Notes under the pieces: generated by a model
What the model saw: the letters and a program-made list of their open reading frames with translations, nothing else
Databases searched by the model: none
Told to the model about the DNA's origin: nothing
NCBI GenBank assembly: GCA_014898415.1
Contig: RCTD01000011.1
Location: 1,364,001 to 1,428,000, forward strand
Direction of reading: 5' to 3'
Length of the DNA: 64,000 bases
Source: Stromatinia cepivora
Taxonomy: Eukaryota; Ascomycota; Leotiomycetes; Helotiales; Sclerotiniaceae
Shown here: positions 1 through 11,072 of the stretch, piece by piece
Layout: every line of letters starts with the position of its first letter
Numbering within the stretch: position 1 is the first letter of the stretch
Translations under genes and position numbers: made by a program

Positions 1-563
1 TCAGAGAAGAGGAGCCAGTAGCTCCCACTTCTTCCGCTTCTCCAGTCAAAGAGGTGGAGCCGCCAATCGCCTCAAATTCACCACCTGCATTATCGGAAGT
101 TGCTGAACCCACTGAACCCACTAAACCTACTGAACCGACCGAAGCCACCGAAGCCACTGCATCGCGCACTGAACCTACCGAAACAGCTAAGCAAACTCCA
201 CCACCCAATTTAAACGAGTCAAATCAGCCAGGCGTGGCAAATGAATCGAAGGAACTGGACATGGTAAATGAATCAAATGAGACGAACGTGGTAAATGAGT
301 TGAACGTACCCACAGAGCCAATCAATCCCACAACCGATGAGGATAATGATGACTTCCCTGATCTACTAGGCGGTCTAGAGAGGAATCTCTATGGTAATTC
401 GCAGCCGCCCGCTGCCCCTCCAGTATCAACAGCGCCAGAAGAACTGGCCCCGTCAGAGCCTACAGAAGAAAGTCATGAATTTCCCAAAGAGGCGAGGAAC
501 GATTTAATTACAGAAGAGAAGGAGAAAGATGAAGAGGTGAAAGAAGAGACCTCAACATCCTGA
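1..563 (+). CDS. C-terminal part of a Thr/Pro/Glu-rich protein (5' end outside window)
   Basis: The reading frame is open from base 3 to a TGA at 561-563 with no upstream stop, so this is the 3' part of a longer gene. The visible ~186 residues are low complexity: a run of short TEP/TEAT-type repeats (roughly bases 105-180), then repeated NES/NEL segments, then an acidic stretch (DEDNDDFPDLL), a Pro/Ala-rich stretch and a Lys/Glu-rich tail ending TSTS. I see no catalytic motif, membrane segment or cysteine pattern. The composition suggests a disordered tail. I do not recognise the protein. The only ATGs in the window part are internal, so no start can be assigned. Confidence 0.75.
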   Translation, partial: REEEPVAPTSSASPVKEVEPPIASNSPPALSEVAEPTEPTKPTEPTEATEATASRTEPTETAKQTPPPNLNESNQPGVANESKELDMVNESNETNVVNELNVPTEPINPTTDEDNDDFPDLLGGLERNLYGNSQPPAAPPVSTAPEELAPSEPTEESHEFPKEARNDLITEEKEKDEEVKEETSTS

Positions 564-1022
564 GATGATGATGATTACGTGTACGTGTATTATGGATATG
601 TTTGATGCGCGTCTACTTATTTGGGCTACGACATGCCCTGATAATTGTATTATATTTGTTGCAGCCAGGATAATGCACAGGCGTAAGTGTATTATTATGC
701 AGGTATTATGGATATATTACATCCGGTTCTTTAGTCTTGTTTGTTTGTATATATATATAGATTGGAGATTGGTAGTAACATTATACCGTTTTTTCACATC
801 ACCTCAAACTTGAATTTGTGAAGGTTAACCTGAGCTTATTCATCTCACCAAAATATTATCAGATTCTATAAAGTCAATATCGTTCCTTCAAAGTGACTCG
901 GATAGATTAGTTACTCTATATAATAACAAAATAAATAGAGTATACGAGTATTCAATTGGGAGAATTCAATACGATTACTCATTCTAAGATTATATTTGAA
1001 TATACTTTATTATGATACTTCG

Positions 1023-1063
1023 ATATTCGATATTCAGATATTCAGATATTCAGATATTCAGAT
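1023..1063. repeat. 8-bp tandem repeat (atattcag)n
   Basis: About four consecutive copies of the octamer atattcag follow a near copy (cgatattcg). This is a simple microsatellite in an AT-rich intergenic stretch. Confidence 0.8.
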
Positions 1064-1163
1064 AACTCTATTCGCAATCTTTATATGATCTTACCAATCG
1101 GTAATATAATATAATCCATACAAACGGATCGTTCGAATCTAAACACTCACTCTACTCTCAATC

Positions 1164-1205
1164 CTCTCTCCCATCTCTCCCATCTCTCCCATCTCTCCCA
1201 TCTTT
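1164..1205. repeat. 9-bp CT-rich tandem repeat (ctctcccat)n
   Basis: Four to five near-perfect copies of ctctcccat are followed by degenerate copies (ctttcacat, ctttcaaat). It is part of a longer pyrimidine tract. Confidence 0.8.
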
Positions 1206-1947
1206 CACATCTTTCAAATCTCCCACTCGAATCCTCCAATCTTCTAATCTTTCTATCCATCTCTAATTACAATCAAAACTATCAATGAACTCCTTTCATT
1301 CCTTTATTCCCTCATTCCCTCATTCCATCCCGCTCCATTCCCCTCAATTTCGTACTTCATATTCGATTTTATTATTTTTACTGCGTTCAATCTCATCTCT
1401 CCTCTCTCTTTAAAATACCATGAAATCTATTCCTTATATTTAGATTGGCTCGATCGATTTGAAATATAGAAAGTATGTATGTAGATATACACACTGTAAT
1501 TCTATGATTCTTCACTATAGTAACATCATTCAAAAGCAAAATATATTCCTTCATCTATGAGATACCAATTCACTTCATCATGATCTACATTTCAAACCCC
1601 AAATATAAATGAGAACATTGATTTGATATGTTATTTCTTAATCTTTATGTGACTATTTCATACAACCTTGTCAAATAACTAACTTCTTTCATAGCTCACT
1701 TTTGCTGCATCATAAAAGCATCATACTTTAAATGAAGCTGATATGCATTAATTGACATGATAGTCATTTTAAACTTTCCTTCATTCCTTCCATCCATACA
1801 TAAAGAAAAAGTTCATGAAAAAAGAAAAATAAGATAGTAAAAGAAAACATTTGTTTCCATTGAATACAATCAAAATGTCAAAAAGAAGCAAGTCTAGAAG
1901 CGAAAATTTGTGTTTGAGCTCAACGCTCAATGTACTGTACTCGATTC

Positions 1948-4900
1948 TCACCAGAACCAACGACGAACATTGTCAGTATCTCTGTTCTGATGCTTTCTGC
2001 CCCATGTTCCCCAACCATAATAATTTGGTGGAGGTGCGTAGTATGGTGGAGGTGGTGGAGCATAAGTTGGCGGTGGAGAATAGGGAGAGGTTGGAGTGGA
2101 AGCACTTGTGGAAGGCGCAGCACTTGAAGAGTCTGATGAAATCGTTGAAGAACCAGAGTCAGAAGTTGACGCCGTTGAGAGGATGGAAGAAGAATTTGTG
2201 CCAGCATATGAACCAGTTGAGACTGATGTTGCAAAAGTGGATGGAGTTGGTGTTACTGATGTGATCGATGTACCAAAGCCACCTTCAAAATAATATTAGC
2301 AAGATTTCAAATGATCCTAATTTTGGATTTTAACTTACCTGAGGGCGAATATGTAGTTGGTGAAACTCCACTGCTGGTGTTGAACGAGCCAGTTGCTGAA
2401 TATGATGACAAAGAGGTTACTCCAGTAATTTGGCTGGAAGTAGATCCATTAGGATCGTAAGTGCTGGCAGGTGAGGTTGGAGTCACTGAAGTACCGTTAC
2501 CAATGGTTGTTGGATTACCCGAAACCGATGATGGATTTGAGCTTGAGACCGATGAAGTTCCTGATGATCCGGTTGGCCCACTACTTAGGGTTCCGTTCGA
2601 AGCAGTTGGGTATGGAACCGATGATGGCGAACCAGAATCAGTACTTGAACTTCCTGTTCCTAGAGGCAATGTGCCAGTGCTCGAGAGTGGTGAAGTTCCT
2701 GTTGGTCCAGTTGATCCACTAGTTAAAGAGCCATTTCCAGAAGTTGGGTATGGAGCTGACGAAGATGGACCGGAATCACTGCTTGAGACTGGTGAGGTCC
2801 CAGTTGGTCCACCAGTTGAAGTTCCGTTTGAAGGAGTAGGGTATGGAACTGATGTCGATGGGCCGGAATCAGTGCTCGAGCTTCCTGTTCCTAGAGGTAC
2901 TGTTCCAGTGCTTGATGGAAAACTTCCGGAGCCGAAAGGTGTTGACGTAGCTGCGCCTCCTGTACCTGTTCCGAGCGATGGGAGAGTATAATTTCCGTAG
3001 GGATAAGGTTGGTAAGGTTGCGAAGATGCCGCTGAAGAACTGATACCACCCGAGGCGCTCGATGATGGTGAGCTGCCAGTACCAAATGGCGCAGAAGTCA
3101 CAGAAGTGAGACCTCCAGATACCGACGTGCCCGGGTCCGTAGGATCTGCTGTTGCAGTAGTATTATAAATTGGGTAGGGTGCATAAGAGCCAACGGATGA
3201 ATTAATTCCCCCTGATACACTAGAAGATTGAGAGCTTCCAGAGCTTGGAACACCGGAACTTGATTGAACGCCGCCCGATACAGAACTTTGGCTTCCTGTT
3301 CCTGAAACCGTTGGACCATTTGTACATGGAGTGCTATTTCCATAAGGATAGTATGGAATAGATCCTACAGAAGAGCTTATAATACCCGAGACAGAAGATC
3401 CCGACGTACCAGTTCCTAGGAAGGAGGATGTTGGTTTGGATCCTGTGCCGGTTGGACCAGTGGTTGTTGAAGCATTATTACCTGTTGGATAAGGGGCACT
3501 AACAGATAGGCTAGAACTAATGTCACCAGATACACCTGATCCTGTGGGACCGACTACACCACTTGAAACGGATGTCGAGTTAAGCGGGTATACTGAAGTG
3601 TATGATGGAGCTCCTGTCGACAAAATACTACTTCTCGATGAACCCGAAGACAAAGGTGCTGTGCCGAGGTAGGTTGAACTGGCTAAAGTGGTCGAATTTG
3701 TGTACAAAGGCGCGGAAGCACTAGAACTTGAAACGCCACCAGAGATACTTCCACTTGGTGAAATGCTTGTACCAGTTTGATAAGGGTACGTAAATGGCGC
3801 AGTCCCTGAAGAGACCGAAGTCGTTGGAGCAGCTCCTGATGTCAAATTTGTATAGGGGGCACTGCCACCACTCGAGCTTCTAGGTGATGATGATGAGATG
3901 CCACCAGATAGAGTTGATGAAAATCCAGAAGTGACAGGACCGGTTGCCGAAGCCGAAGTGTTTGTATATTGACCCGCAGATGATGAACTGGCAGAAATAT
4001 AAGATGAAGGAGATGTACCAGTTGGGCCAACAGGAATGGATGAATTTCCAAGTGTATAAGGTGGACCGGTAGAACTTGCGGGCGCAGATGTTGCAGGCTC
4101 AGTGCTTGATACTGCTGAAGAATAGCTAGGATTACTTGAGCTTTCACTTGAGGTTGTCTCTCCACCTGTAATGGTAGTAACGGTAGAAGGAGTGGTTGTG
4201 GTCTCACTCCCTGATGGGTAAGGGGTCGTCTCACCTCCTTGCGGACTTGTTGTTTCTCCCCCTGATGGAGTAACTGTTGTCTCACCAGCTGCTGGAGTGG
4301 TTGTGTTCTCACCTCCTTGTGGAGTTGTTGTAGTCTCACTTCCTGATGGAGTACTTGTCGTCTCACCCCCTTGCGGAGTGGTTATTGTCTCGCCTCCGGA
4401 GGAAGGAGCTGTCGTCTCACTTCCTTGTGGGGTTGTTGTTGTCTCTCCTCCTAATGGTGTTGTTGCCTGACTTCCAGATGATACTGTGGTTGTAGGTGTG
4501 ATTGTGTAGGTCTGAGTATTAGTTACCGTAGAGCCCAAACTTTCAGAACTAGTGACAGGGTAGCTCTGGCTAGCAGAAGATTCAGAGCCGGTCGGCGACG
4601 AATATGAAGAACTTGGAGCCCCACCTGTTGGAGAAGTGCTTTCTGTCCCAGTTTGTGTTGTTGAAGGCGTGCTGCTACCAACATTTCCTGGAGTAGTGGT
4701 GGCACCAGTGTTCAAACAAGAACATGCAGATGAGATCCTTGAAGGCGAATCATGACATTGGGAAACATATGTAGGAAGGTCTGTAGTGGCAGTATTGTCG
4801 GTCAAAGTATATGTAGCACAAAATGGACCAACAATAGAAGAAGATCGGATGAATTCACGAAGACAATTGTTATGATTGCAGTGAGCAGAAGTGGTGGTAC

Positions 4901-5601
4901 TTGGACTGGCAGAAGAGTATTCTGGTGAAGTGGCACTAGATGGCTCATATGTGCTTGCAGATGTTGGTGAACTACCATTAGAGTCTGAGGAAGTTGTGTC
5001 TGTCGCTCCAGGTGTGGTTGCTGAAATACCATCCGATTCCGAAGATGTAGTCTCTGCTCCCGTAGCAGAATTTCCTGGGTCATAGCTCGAGGCAGAAGCC
5101 GAGGGAGAAGCTTCTGTAGCAGAAACCGAAACCGTGATTGTAGAGTATGCAGCAGTGGAAGAAGTAACAGTGGAAGGATCGACAGATGCTGGACCAGTAG
5201 AGAAACTAACCGGAGAAGTGCCGGTGGAAAATATACCACTTGCAGAAGAGCCAGAGGCAGAAGCAGTAGCAGATCCTAGTTCAATTAGTAAGTGAATTTT
5301 GAGATCGAGGTAAGAAGATTAATGGCTGACCAATTTGAGTACTGGATGATAAAGTCTCCTCAGGGTCAGCGCTTGTGACAGGGTTTGTTGTATAGGTAGG
5401 CTGAGGTCCATATTCATATGGTGTATAGCGATCTTGAATACCCTCCGCTCTCTCATAGATTGTATAATCCCGAGGAGCAAATGCATCCGCATTGGCATTA
5501 CGAAGGTGTGGTTGAAGCCATTGTGGCAAAGCTCGAGCTGCAGGAACCAACGCGAGAAGGAACACGCTGGACGCGAGTCTAGCGGTAATATTGACTTTCA
5601 T
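1948..5601 (-). CDS. Secreted mucin-like Ser/Thr-rich protein with a short Cys module
   Basis: Inferred exons, 5' to 3': 5601-5331, 5275-2339 and 2282-1948. The introns have branch sites (ACTAAT, GCTAAT) and the phases fit, giving 1180 aa. Residues 1-24 form a signal peptide (basic start, hydrophobic core, ARA at the cut). A cysteine module at about residues 225-275 reads C-x3-NNCLR ... FC ... C ... SSACSCL. I know this pattern from other fungal surface proteins, but its function is unsettled. After it come about 850 residues of Ser/Thr/Gly/Pro sequence, first as GGETTTTPQ / SGSETT repeats (about 4170-4480) and then longer PTGTGSSS-type repeats. The tail is Pro/Tyr-rich and ends in basic and aromatic residues; I see no GPI signal. 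A heavily O-glycosylated wall or extracellular protein is the inference. Confidence 0.85.
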
Positions 5602-7592
5602 CTTGATCTATATGAATGAGATCGAGTCAGTGACGATCTAAGAAGAATCAATTGATCCCACGGGAGTAGGGAAACTTCTATATCATGTATAAAGAGAGTT
5701 CAAAAGATAATGCATACCTGAGATAGATCTATCACTTGACTTTTGATGATGACAAACGAGTGTGATTTCGCAAAAGCGGGTAACAAACGGAGATTATTGA
5801 TTCGGAGGACAGAGTGATCCTTATTATAGGATGTCTCTCAAACTATTCGAAATCCCGAAGACCGGAACGTCAATTCGAAACAGCTGAATCTCGAAGGAGA
5901 TGAGATGGAAAGAAGAGAGATGAGAGGAGAGGAGAGGAGAGAAGATGTGATGAGATGAGACCAGACGAAAATGAATTGTGGCATGGGAAGTGAAAGATTG
6001 AAATATATGGGAAGATGGGAGAAGAAGAAAAAGGAAAAGAGCACTAAGGTTAAGAAAGGTGAAAAGACCAAAATACCTTATCGAGCAAGGTATGATCTTA
6101 CCTAGTAAAAAATGGTGAAAAATACCTAGTAAATACCTAACCCGTAGCTATTTTCGGTGACCCTTGATTCCGATTCGACTCGATCCACTTCCCGTCTCCA
6201 GGAAAAGAAGGAGTCAAGGTACCAGGGCAATTAAGTCGGGGAGGAGGTAGGCAGGTAGGTAAGCGACAAGAAGCAGCAAGCACCCATCATTTTTCATAAT
6301 CCTCTCCAATGAAGACGTCATATCTTTCCTTTTAAAGGTTTCATTCATATTAGCAACTTGAGGTATTTCACATTAATTCTTCCAAGGTTACCAAAGATTC
6401 CACGAAAGAGGAAGTCTACATGGACACTCATCATCGCCATGTATTATTCCACCATCATCGCCATGTATTATTCCATCATCATCGAAGACATTCGGAAAAC
6501 CTCAGCTTGACCATTGTAATGTCTAGACCCCGACTTATTATCCACCTACCACCTACTACCTCCTCCCTTATGTTTCATCAATGTTGTGACCGTACCATAT
6601 GGCAATTCCGAACTTAGCCAGTACTTTGAATGGAAACTCTTCCAATTCTCATAGATTGCAATATAAAATTGTCTCTCAAATTCAAACGACTAGTGACATG
6701 CCTTTTAGTTTGAAGTTACACGACAGTTGGCTGCCTGCATTCCCGTCCATTAGGTTGGACAACGCAAGGAGTGAGGATGTAACTATCCGTGACTTGGTGA
6801 GCTCGTTCCTGCATGTGAAAATATGCCTCTCGCTCTAATTCCATATCATCGATGTGAACACCCAGCTGTATATACTCAAAGAAGTCAAGATGACATAAAT
6901 TTTGGGACCCGTTTCCAAAAGACAATCTCGTATTACTAACAGCTAGCCTTGTTGCATATGTATCTTTGGCAACATATCCATCAAACTCTGTGATGAACAA
7001 ACGTACCGTTGATCGCGGATGCAATGCAATTTACCAGCAACCCCATATAGCCCCTCCACATTTACGTGACTCGAACTTTGTGAAAGGTACGGAGATGTTT
7101 ACACAATAGACGAAAATCTTGAAATTCCCGGAATGATATATCTAATTTTCCTTTTAATCTAGAGAAAGGCCTAACGGAATAATGAACTCACAAATGCTTC
7201 TAGATGTAGGTAGCTTTGGTGTAATCATATGGCTTCGTGTTGCACGAGTTGTAGCAGATAAAGTTATGCTATGGAATCACCCGTTTATTTGGATTCTTGA
7301 AACAAATAACGCAAGCCATTAATGCCATTTGTTTGTTTTTGCCAAGCCAGGCCCTTATTTCCATGTATTTCCACGTCGCTACCAATATACCAAGTTACCA
7401 ACGCCATATTCACCGTCAAAGATCGACAGAAAAACAAACAAATGGTTACCGACAACCGGAAACTGCAAGGGTTGGTGCACAGATTGACTGTTGTGCTACA
7501 GGGGATCTTCCAAGCGAAGTCACGAAAGTAACATCGAGATCGGCTCAAAGTTGCACTGTTATAGCCAATTTCGGGAGGCTGCAGAAAAGGCT
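5602..7592. other. Intergenic, no supported gene
   Basis: This contains the promoter side of the mucin-like gene and the 3' flank of the RRT8-like gene. Purine-rich sequence lies at about 5885-6065, and a short direct repeat lies near 6427. Open frames at 6599-7024 and 7285-7548 overlap on both strands, have no family resemblance and no splice logic, so I treat them as chance. Confidence 0.5.
6427..6480. repeat. Short direct repeat
   Basis: Two adjacent copies of about 23 bp containing catcgccatgtattattcca are followed by more catcat trinucleotides. Confidence 0.75.
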
Positions 7593-8951
7593 TTACTCGG
7601 CTTTCTGAGTTTCCTCTGGAGCCCGGGGCGAAGAGATCTGAGTCATAGTCGTATCATTACCTTCGATGTCGGCAGCCCACAGCGCGGCACCAACTGAGAG
7701 ATAGTTAGTATGGTTTAAAGTAGAGCTGAGAGCAAGGGTAGTTACCTGTGTTTGTGAATGAGAATAGAATAGATGCAACAGGTACAAGTTCAAGAAGAGT
7801 TGCGACAGTCCCGAATCTACATGAAAGTTAATTCTGTATTGACCGATCATAAGAGAAAATTGACGGCCGTATCGTTTTGTGATACCTGTCAAAGGCGCAT
7901 TTACAAAAGGTGCGTGCAGGAAGTAGGGCAAAAAATGATAGGAGCACTACACTTGCCAGGATACAAACAAATGCATTGCAGATCCCAAAAGCTGTGCGTT
8001 TGACCTCTATGGAATATGAGGGGTACCTTGAAAGAATAGGAAGAGGCGAAGTGACAAGACAAACTCACGATGTATATGCCCCAGTGTGTTCCTTTAACCA
8101 TGCTTCTTTTTGGGCACTGGACCATCCCTTCAATTGAAAATACTAAGTATTTCATCAGTCTGTAATTCCTCGACTGGAAAGACATCAAAACATACTCTCG
8201 AATGAACCCCTTCACCCCTCTGTCGTCCTTGCAAACCTATAAAGACTGCCGTACCAACAACCGGAATAAGATTCAATGGTAGATACATCAAATATCTTAC
8301 CAAGCCTTCAAAACTATACTTTTGACCATATCCTTTCACAATTTTACCCAACTTTCTCATTGGATCACCAAATTTCCCTGATTTAATCTCTCGTCCACCT
8401 TGCACAACTTGCGTTTGACCTCTTGCCACCATAACTCCGTCAAATGTATCAATGAGAGCATCAGCAATGATGAAATTCTTGGAGAGCATGGTGACAATTG
8501 TGTTGGACTCGGAAAGGGTCAGTAGGACGGCGGAGACGGCGGCAAGTGGTCCATCGGTGAAGATTAGAACGGCAAGTTGTGGTAGATAGGTAAACATGAA
8601 CATCAAAACCACGACGACGACGGATAGGGAAAGGGTTGGTACGAGTTTCGACAGGAGGGGTTTCCATAATGTGCGATGCGAGATAAAATAGAAGATTCCC
8701 TGTTTGAGTGCTTCGTTAGCTTTAATGCGATAGAAGAATGAAGAAACAGATTTGAACTCTAACGGACCTTGATGGGGTAGAGGTAAGCTCCACTGACTGC
8801 TGCTGAGCGTGCCAACTCCTTTGCTTTATCGAAATCTTCCTTTCTATCGTTTGAAATCCATTAGTGTTATGCAAAGAGGGGAAGTTGCTTTGGAATAAAC
8901 CTACGCGACCTCTTTGGCTTTGGTGCTTGCTTTCTCCATTGAACTTGACAT
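7593..8951 (-). CDS. RRT8/LDS-family membrane protein (outer spore wall / lipid-droplet type)
   Basis: Six inferred exons: 8951-8905, 8843-8768, 8699-8196, 8142-8069, 7816-7746 and 7693-7593, giving 290 aa with all phases consistent. The join points were fixed by family motifs: GAYLYPIKG near residue 40, LNLIPVVGTAVF with LQG just after it, YFQLKGW, SFGTVATLLELVPV, FTNTVGAALWAADIE. Several hydrophobic segments suggest a multi-pass membrane protein. In yeast, members of this family (Rrt8, Lds1, Lds2) act at lipid droplets and in building the outer spore wall; here the role is inferred by family. Intron 4 (7817-8068, 252 nt) is far longer than the others (52-68 nt). Ignoring it leads to a wrong C-terminus, because the intron itself carries open frames. 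Confidence 0.85.
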
Positions 8952-10145
8952 TTTGGCGGTATTCTCAAGTTTGATCGTGTTGTGATAGTGATTTTGATGT
9001 ATCTAACACAGGATTATCAAGTTGTAGTGAGATTATAGATGAGGTGAGAGGTGAGGTTGTAAAAAAGGATGACAGCATTGTTGACAATGAAAATCAGGTA
9101 CCTGCGTAGGTACCTACGTAGGTACTAATAAATCAAATGCCATGTTTTGTTTTCCATGTTTTCTGGAATTCCAGTAGGGTACTGTACCTAGGGAGTACTA
9201 GGAAGAGCCATCTGAAAGCAGGTTGTCGTCATTTGATCCTTGGCATTAAAGACCCACTTAAGCGGCGAGAACATTCCCCGCGATTTGCCCAAACCGAATC
9301 CGGCAAACTAAATTTTCAAAGTTGCATAATGTTTAATGTTGCGAGAATGGCCAACGCTAGAAGCTTCATTATTTCCCCATTTGGAGCCCCAGAGTCGCCT
9401 GCACTACCAGACAATATCGATATCATCAAACCCCCGTTTTCGTTTCCTAGGAGTCGATATTCAGCTCCTCCACACATTCCCCTCACTGCTTTCACAGATA
9501 GTGGTTTTTGCTTCATACACCTCTAGATGTGTGCAAGATGTGAGATATATGAATTGGGATTGTGTAGACATACAGTTTCGTCCCACTCAGTGGGCCAAAA
9601 GTCTTGTCAGCTATGATATACGATCTCTAGGGAAAATTGTCCTCAAATACACCTCGGTCTGGTGTCTAGATCTTGCCGGGATACAACACGATAGTGATTA
9701 CCTAGTGTTATCCCACGAGGATGACTGTTCCAAGATTCAAGATCTTGTGTCACACCAACATCAGATATGGTTGGTGAGATGTCACCGGCAACTTCAATCT
9801 CGCACTTTTAAGATACATCGAGGCGATATCACCATAAGAGTCCAAATTGCTTTAATGTAACTTTCATTGAGTCGTTTTTGCTATAAACAATAGCGAGACT
9901 GAAACCTTTAATGATAAACATCAAAAGATCGAGCCTCCAAAGGGGATCTAAACAATCTAGGAACCATGCCAAGGTATCATATGATTTCCCTTTATTTGCA
10001 ACGCCTGCAACTCCAATGCTCATAACCCATATATTTATCCCACCGTTATACCTCAAAAACTCCGACCATGAAAGGTGCATCGTGTTGGAACTGAGAAGGT
10101 CGTCAAAAGGAAATACGTCAAGCAATACAGCAAGTGCTGTTGATC
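8952..10145. other. Intergenic, no supported gene
   Basis: This lies between the start of the RRT8-like gene and the 3' end of the PAPS reductase gene. A cluster of ggtacctacgtaggtac-type palindromic sequence is at about 9098-9125. Open frames of up to 174 codons exist on both strands at 9137-10125, but they overlap each other and show no recognisable motif. Confidence 0.5.
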
Positions 10146-11072
10146 CTAAACTCCGACGACGATATCCTCAACCTTCTCCTCGCCAATCTGGACCTTCTCT
10201 AATGCTGCGGCCAATTCCTCTTGTTGTTTCTTTTGTTCCATTTCGTACAAGTACTGTGCATACTTTGATCGTTTGTTGTGAATCCCGCACTCGGTCTTAT
10301 CAGTACCCTTCCACCTTCCAGCACGCTCATCCTCGCCTTCCTTTACTGGCTCAGTTGAATGCCAATCTCCAACACTCTTGTATCCACGATCCAACAAGTC
10401 GTTGTATGGAACATCGTTCTCCTTGATATAGTTTTGCACCTCCTTGAAACTCCATCCTGCCAATGGGTTGATCTTAATCAAGCCAGCCTCATCTACCTCT
10501 AAGATGTCCAAGCTCTCTCTCTTAGCACCTTGACTTCTCCTTCTTCCAGTCAATACAGCAGCAACATCCAAATCATTGTAGGCCCGTTGAGCAGGTTCGA
10601 CTTTGGCAACCCAATCGTACAGATCAGCATTGGTCTTCCATAATTCCTTTCCATGCTTTCCCTCGAACTCTTCAACGGTTTGGCATCCTTCTGGCTTATA
10701 AACATGCAAGTTGACATTTGGATATCTCTTCTTGGTCTTCTCAACCAATTCGAGTGTTTCGTTGAAGTGATACAAGGTATCAAGGAAGATAGCATCGATG
10801 CTCGGTAGCTCGGGTGTTTCCTTCTGTATCCTGCTTAACATATCGAGGGTGACAAGACCTGTCACTCCGAAAGCAGTAGTTTGGTAGAGGTTTGGGAAGG
10901 TTATTTTAGCCCATCGGAGAATTTCCATAGGTTGAAGATTGTTGAGTGTTGAATTGATGAATTTGAGGTGTGGTTTTGTGAGAACGATCTGAGGAAGAGA
11001 ACTTTGAGATGATGCTCCAGAAGCATATCCCGACTCGAGATTCGAGGCAGACGATTCACGGTGACCTCCCAT
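10146..11072 (-). CDS. MET16: Phosphoadenylylsulfate (PAPS) reductase
   Basis: This single-exon gene of 308 aa would reduce PAPS to sulfite with thioredoxin in cytosolic sulfate assimilation. Visible motifs of the family are AFGVTGLVTLDML (nucleotide-binding loop, the usual SSG replaced by FGV), DTLYHFNET, TGRRRSQG and the C-terminal catalytic ECGIH with Cys262. There is no second cysteine pair typical of the [4Fe-4S] APS-reducing enzymes, consistent with a fungal PAPS enzyme. I chose the ATG at 11072 (context caagATGG); the frame stays open 20 codons further upstream, but that stretch looks like untranslated leader. The C-terminal tail after Cys262 is Gln/Glu-rich and about 46 residues long. 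The upstream leader is pyrimidine-rich on the coding strand. Confidence 0.93.
   Translation of the reverse strand: MGGHRESSASNLESGYASGASSQSSLPQIVLTKPHLKFINSTLNNLQPMEILRWAKITFPNLYQTTAFGVTGLVTLDMLSRIQKETPELPSIDAIFLDTLYHFNETLELVEKTKKRYPNVNLHVYKPEGCQTVEEFEGKHGKELWKTNADLYDWVAKVEPAQRAYNDLDVAAVLTGRRRSQGAKRESLDILEVDEAGLIKINPLAGWSFKEVQNYIKENDVPYNDLLDRGYKSVGDWHSTEPVKEGEDERAGRWKGTDKTECGIHNKRSKYAQYLYEMEQKKQQEELAAALEKVQIGEEKVEDIVVGV

Larger units (their letters stand above)
564..1947. other. Intergenic, AT- and CT-rich, no gene seen
   Basis: This is the 3' flank of the partial gene on the left and the 3' flank of the mucin-like gene on the right. It holds AT-rich sequence, an 8-bp tandem repeat, a CT-rich tandem repeat and homopyrimidine stretches around 1140-1400. 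The only open frame over 60 codons, just after the left gene, shows no protein-like features. I see no RNA gene. Confidence 0.6.

Noticed and set aside
565..813. 82-codon frame just after the left partial gene
   Set aside because: Lies in the expected 3' untranslated region and has no protein-like pattern.
2461..5085. Long open frames on the plus strand and in other minus frames across the mucin-like gene
   Set aside because: They are shadows of the repetitive Ser/Thr frame. Only that frame has a signal peptide, splice continuity and the Cys module.
7817..8015. Exon reading FGICNAFV and following codons in the RRT8-like gene
   Set aside because: No acceptor puts it in phase, and it does not resemble the family. 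The acceptor at 7817 restores the conserved motif.
9137..10426. Several frames of 98-174 codons on both strands
   Set aside because: They overlap each other or the PAPS reductase exon, lack family motifs and show no splice logic.
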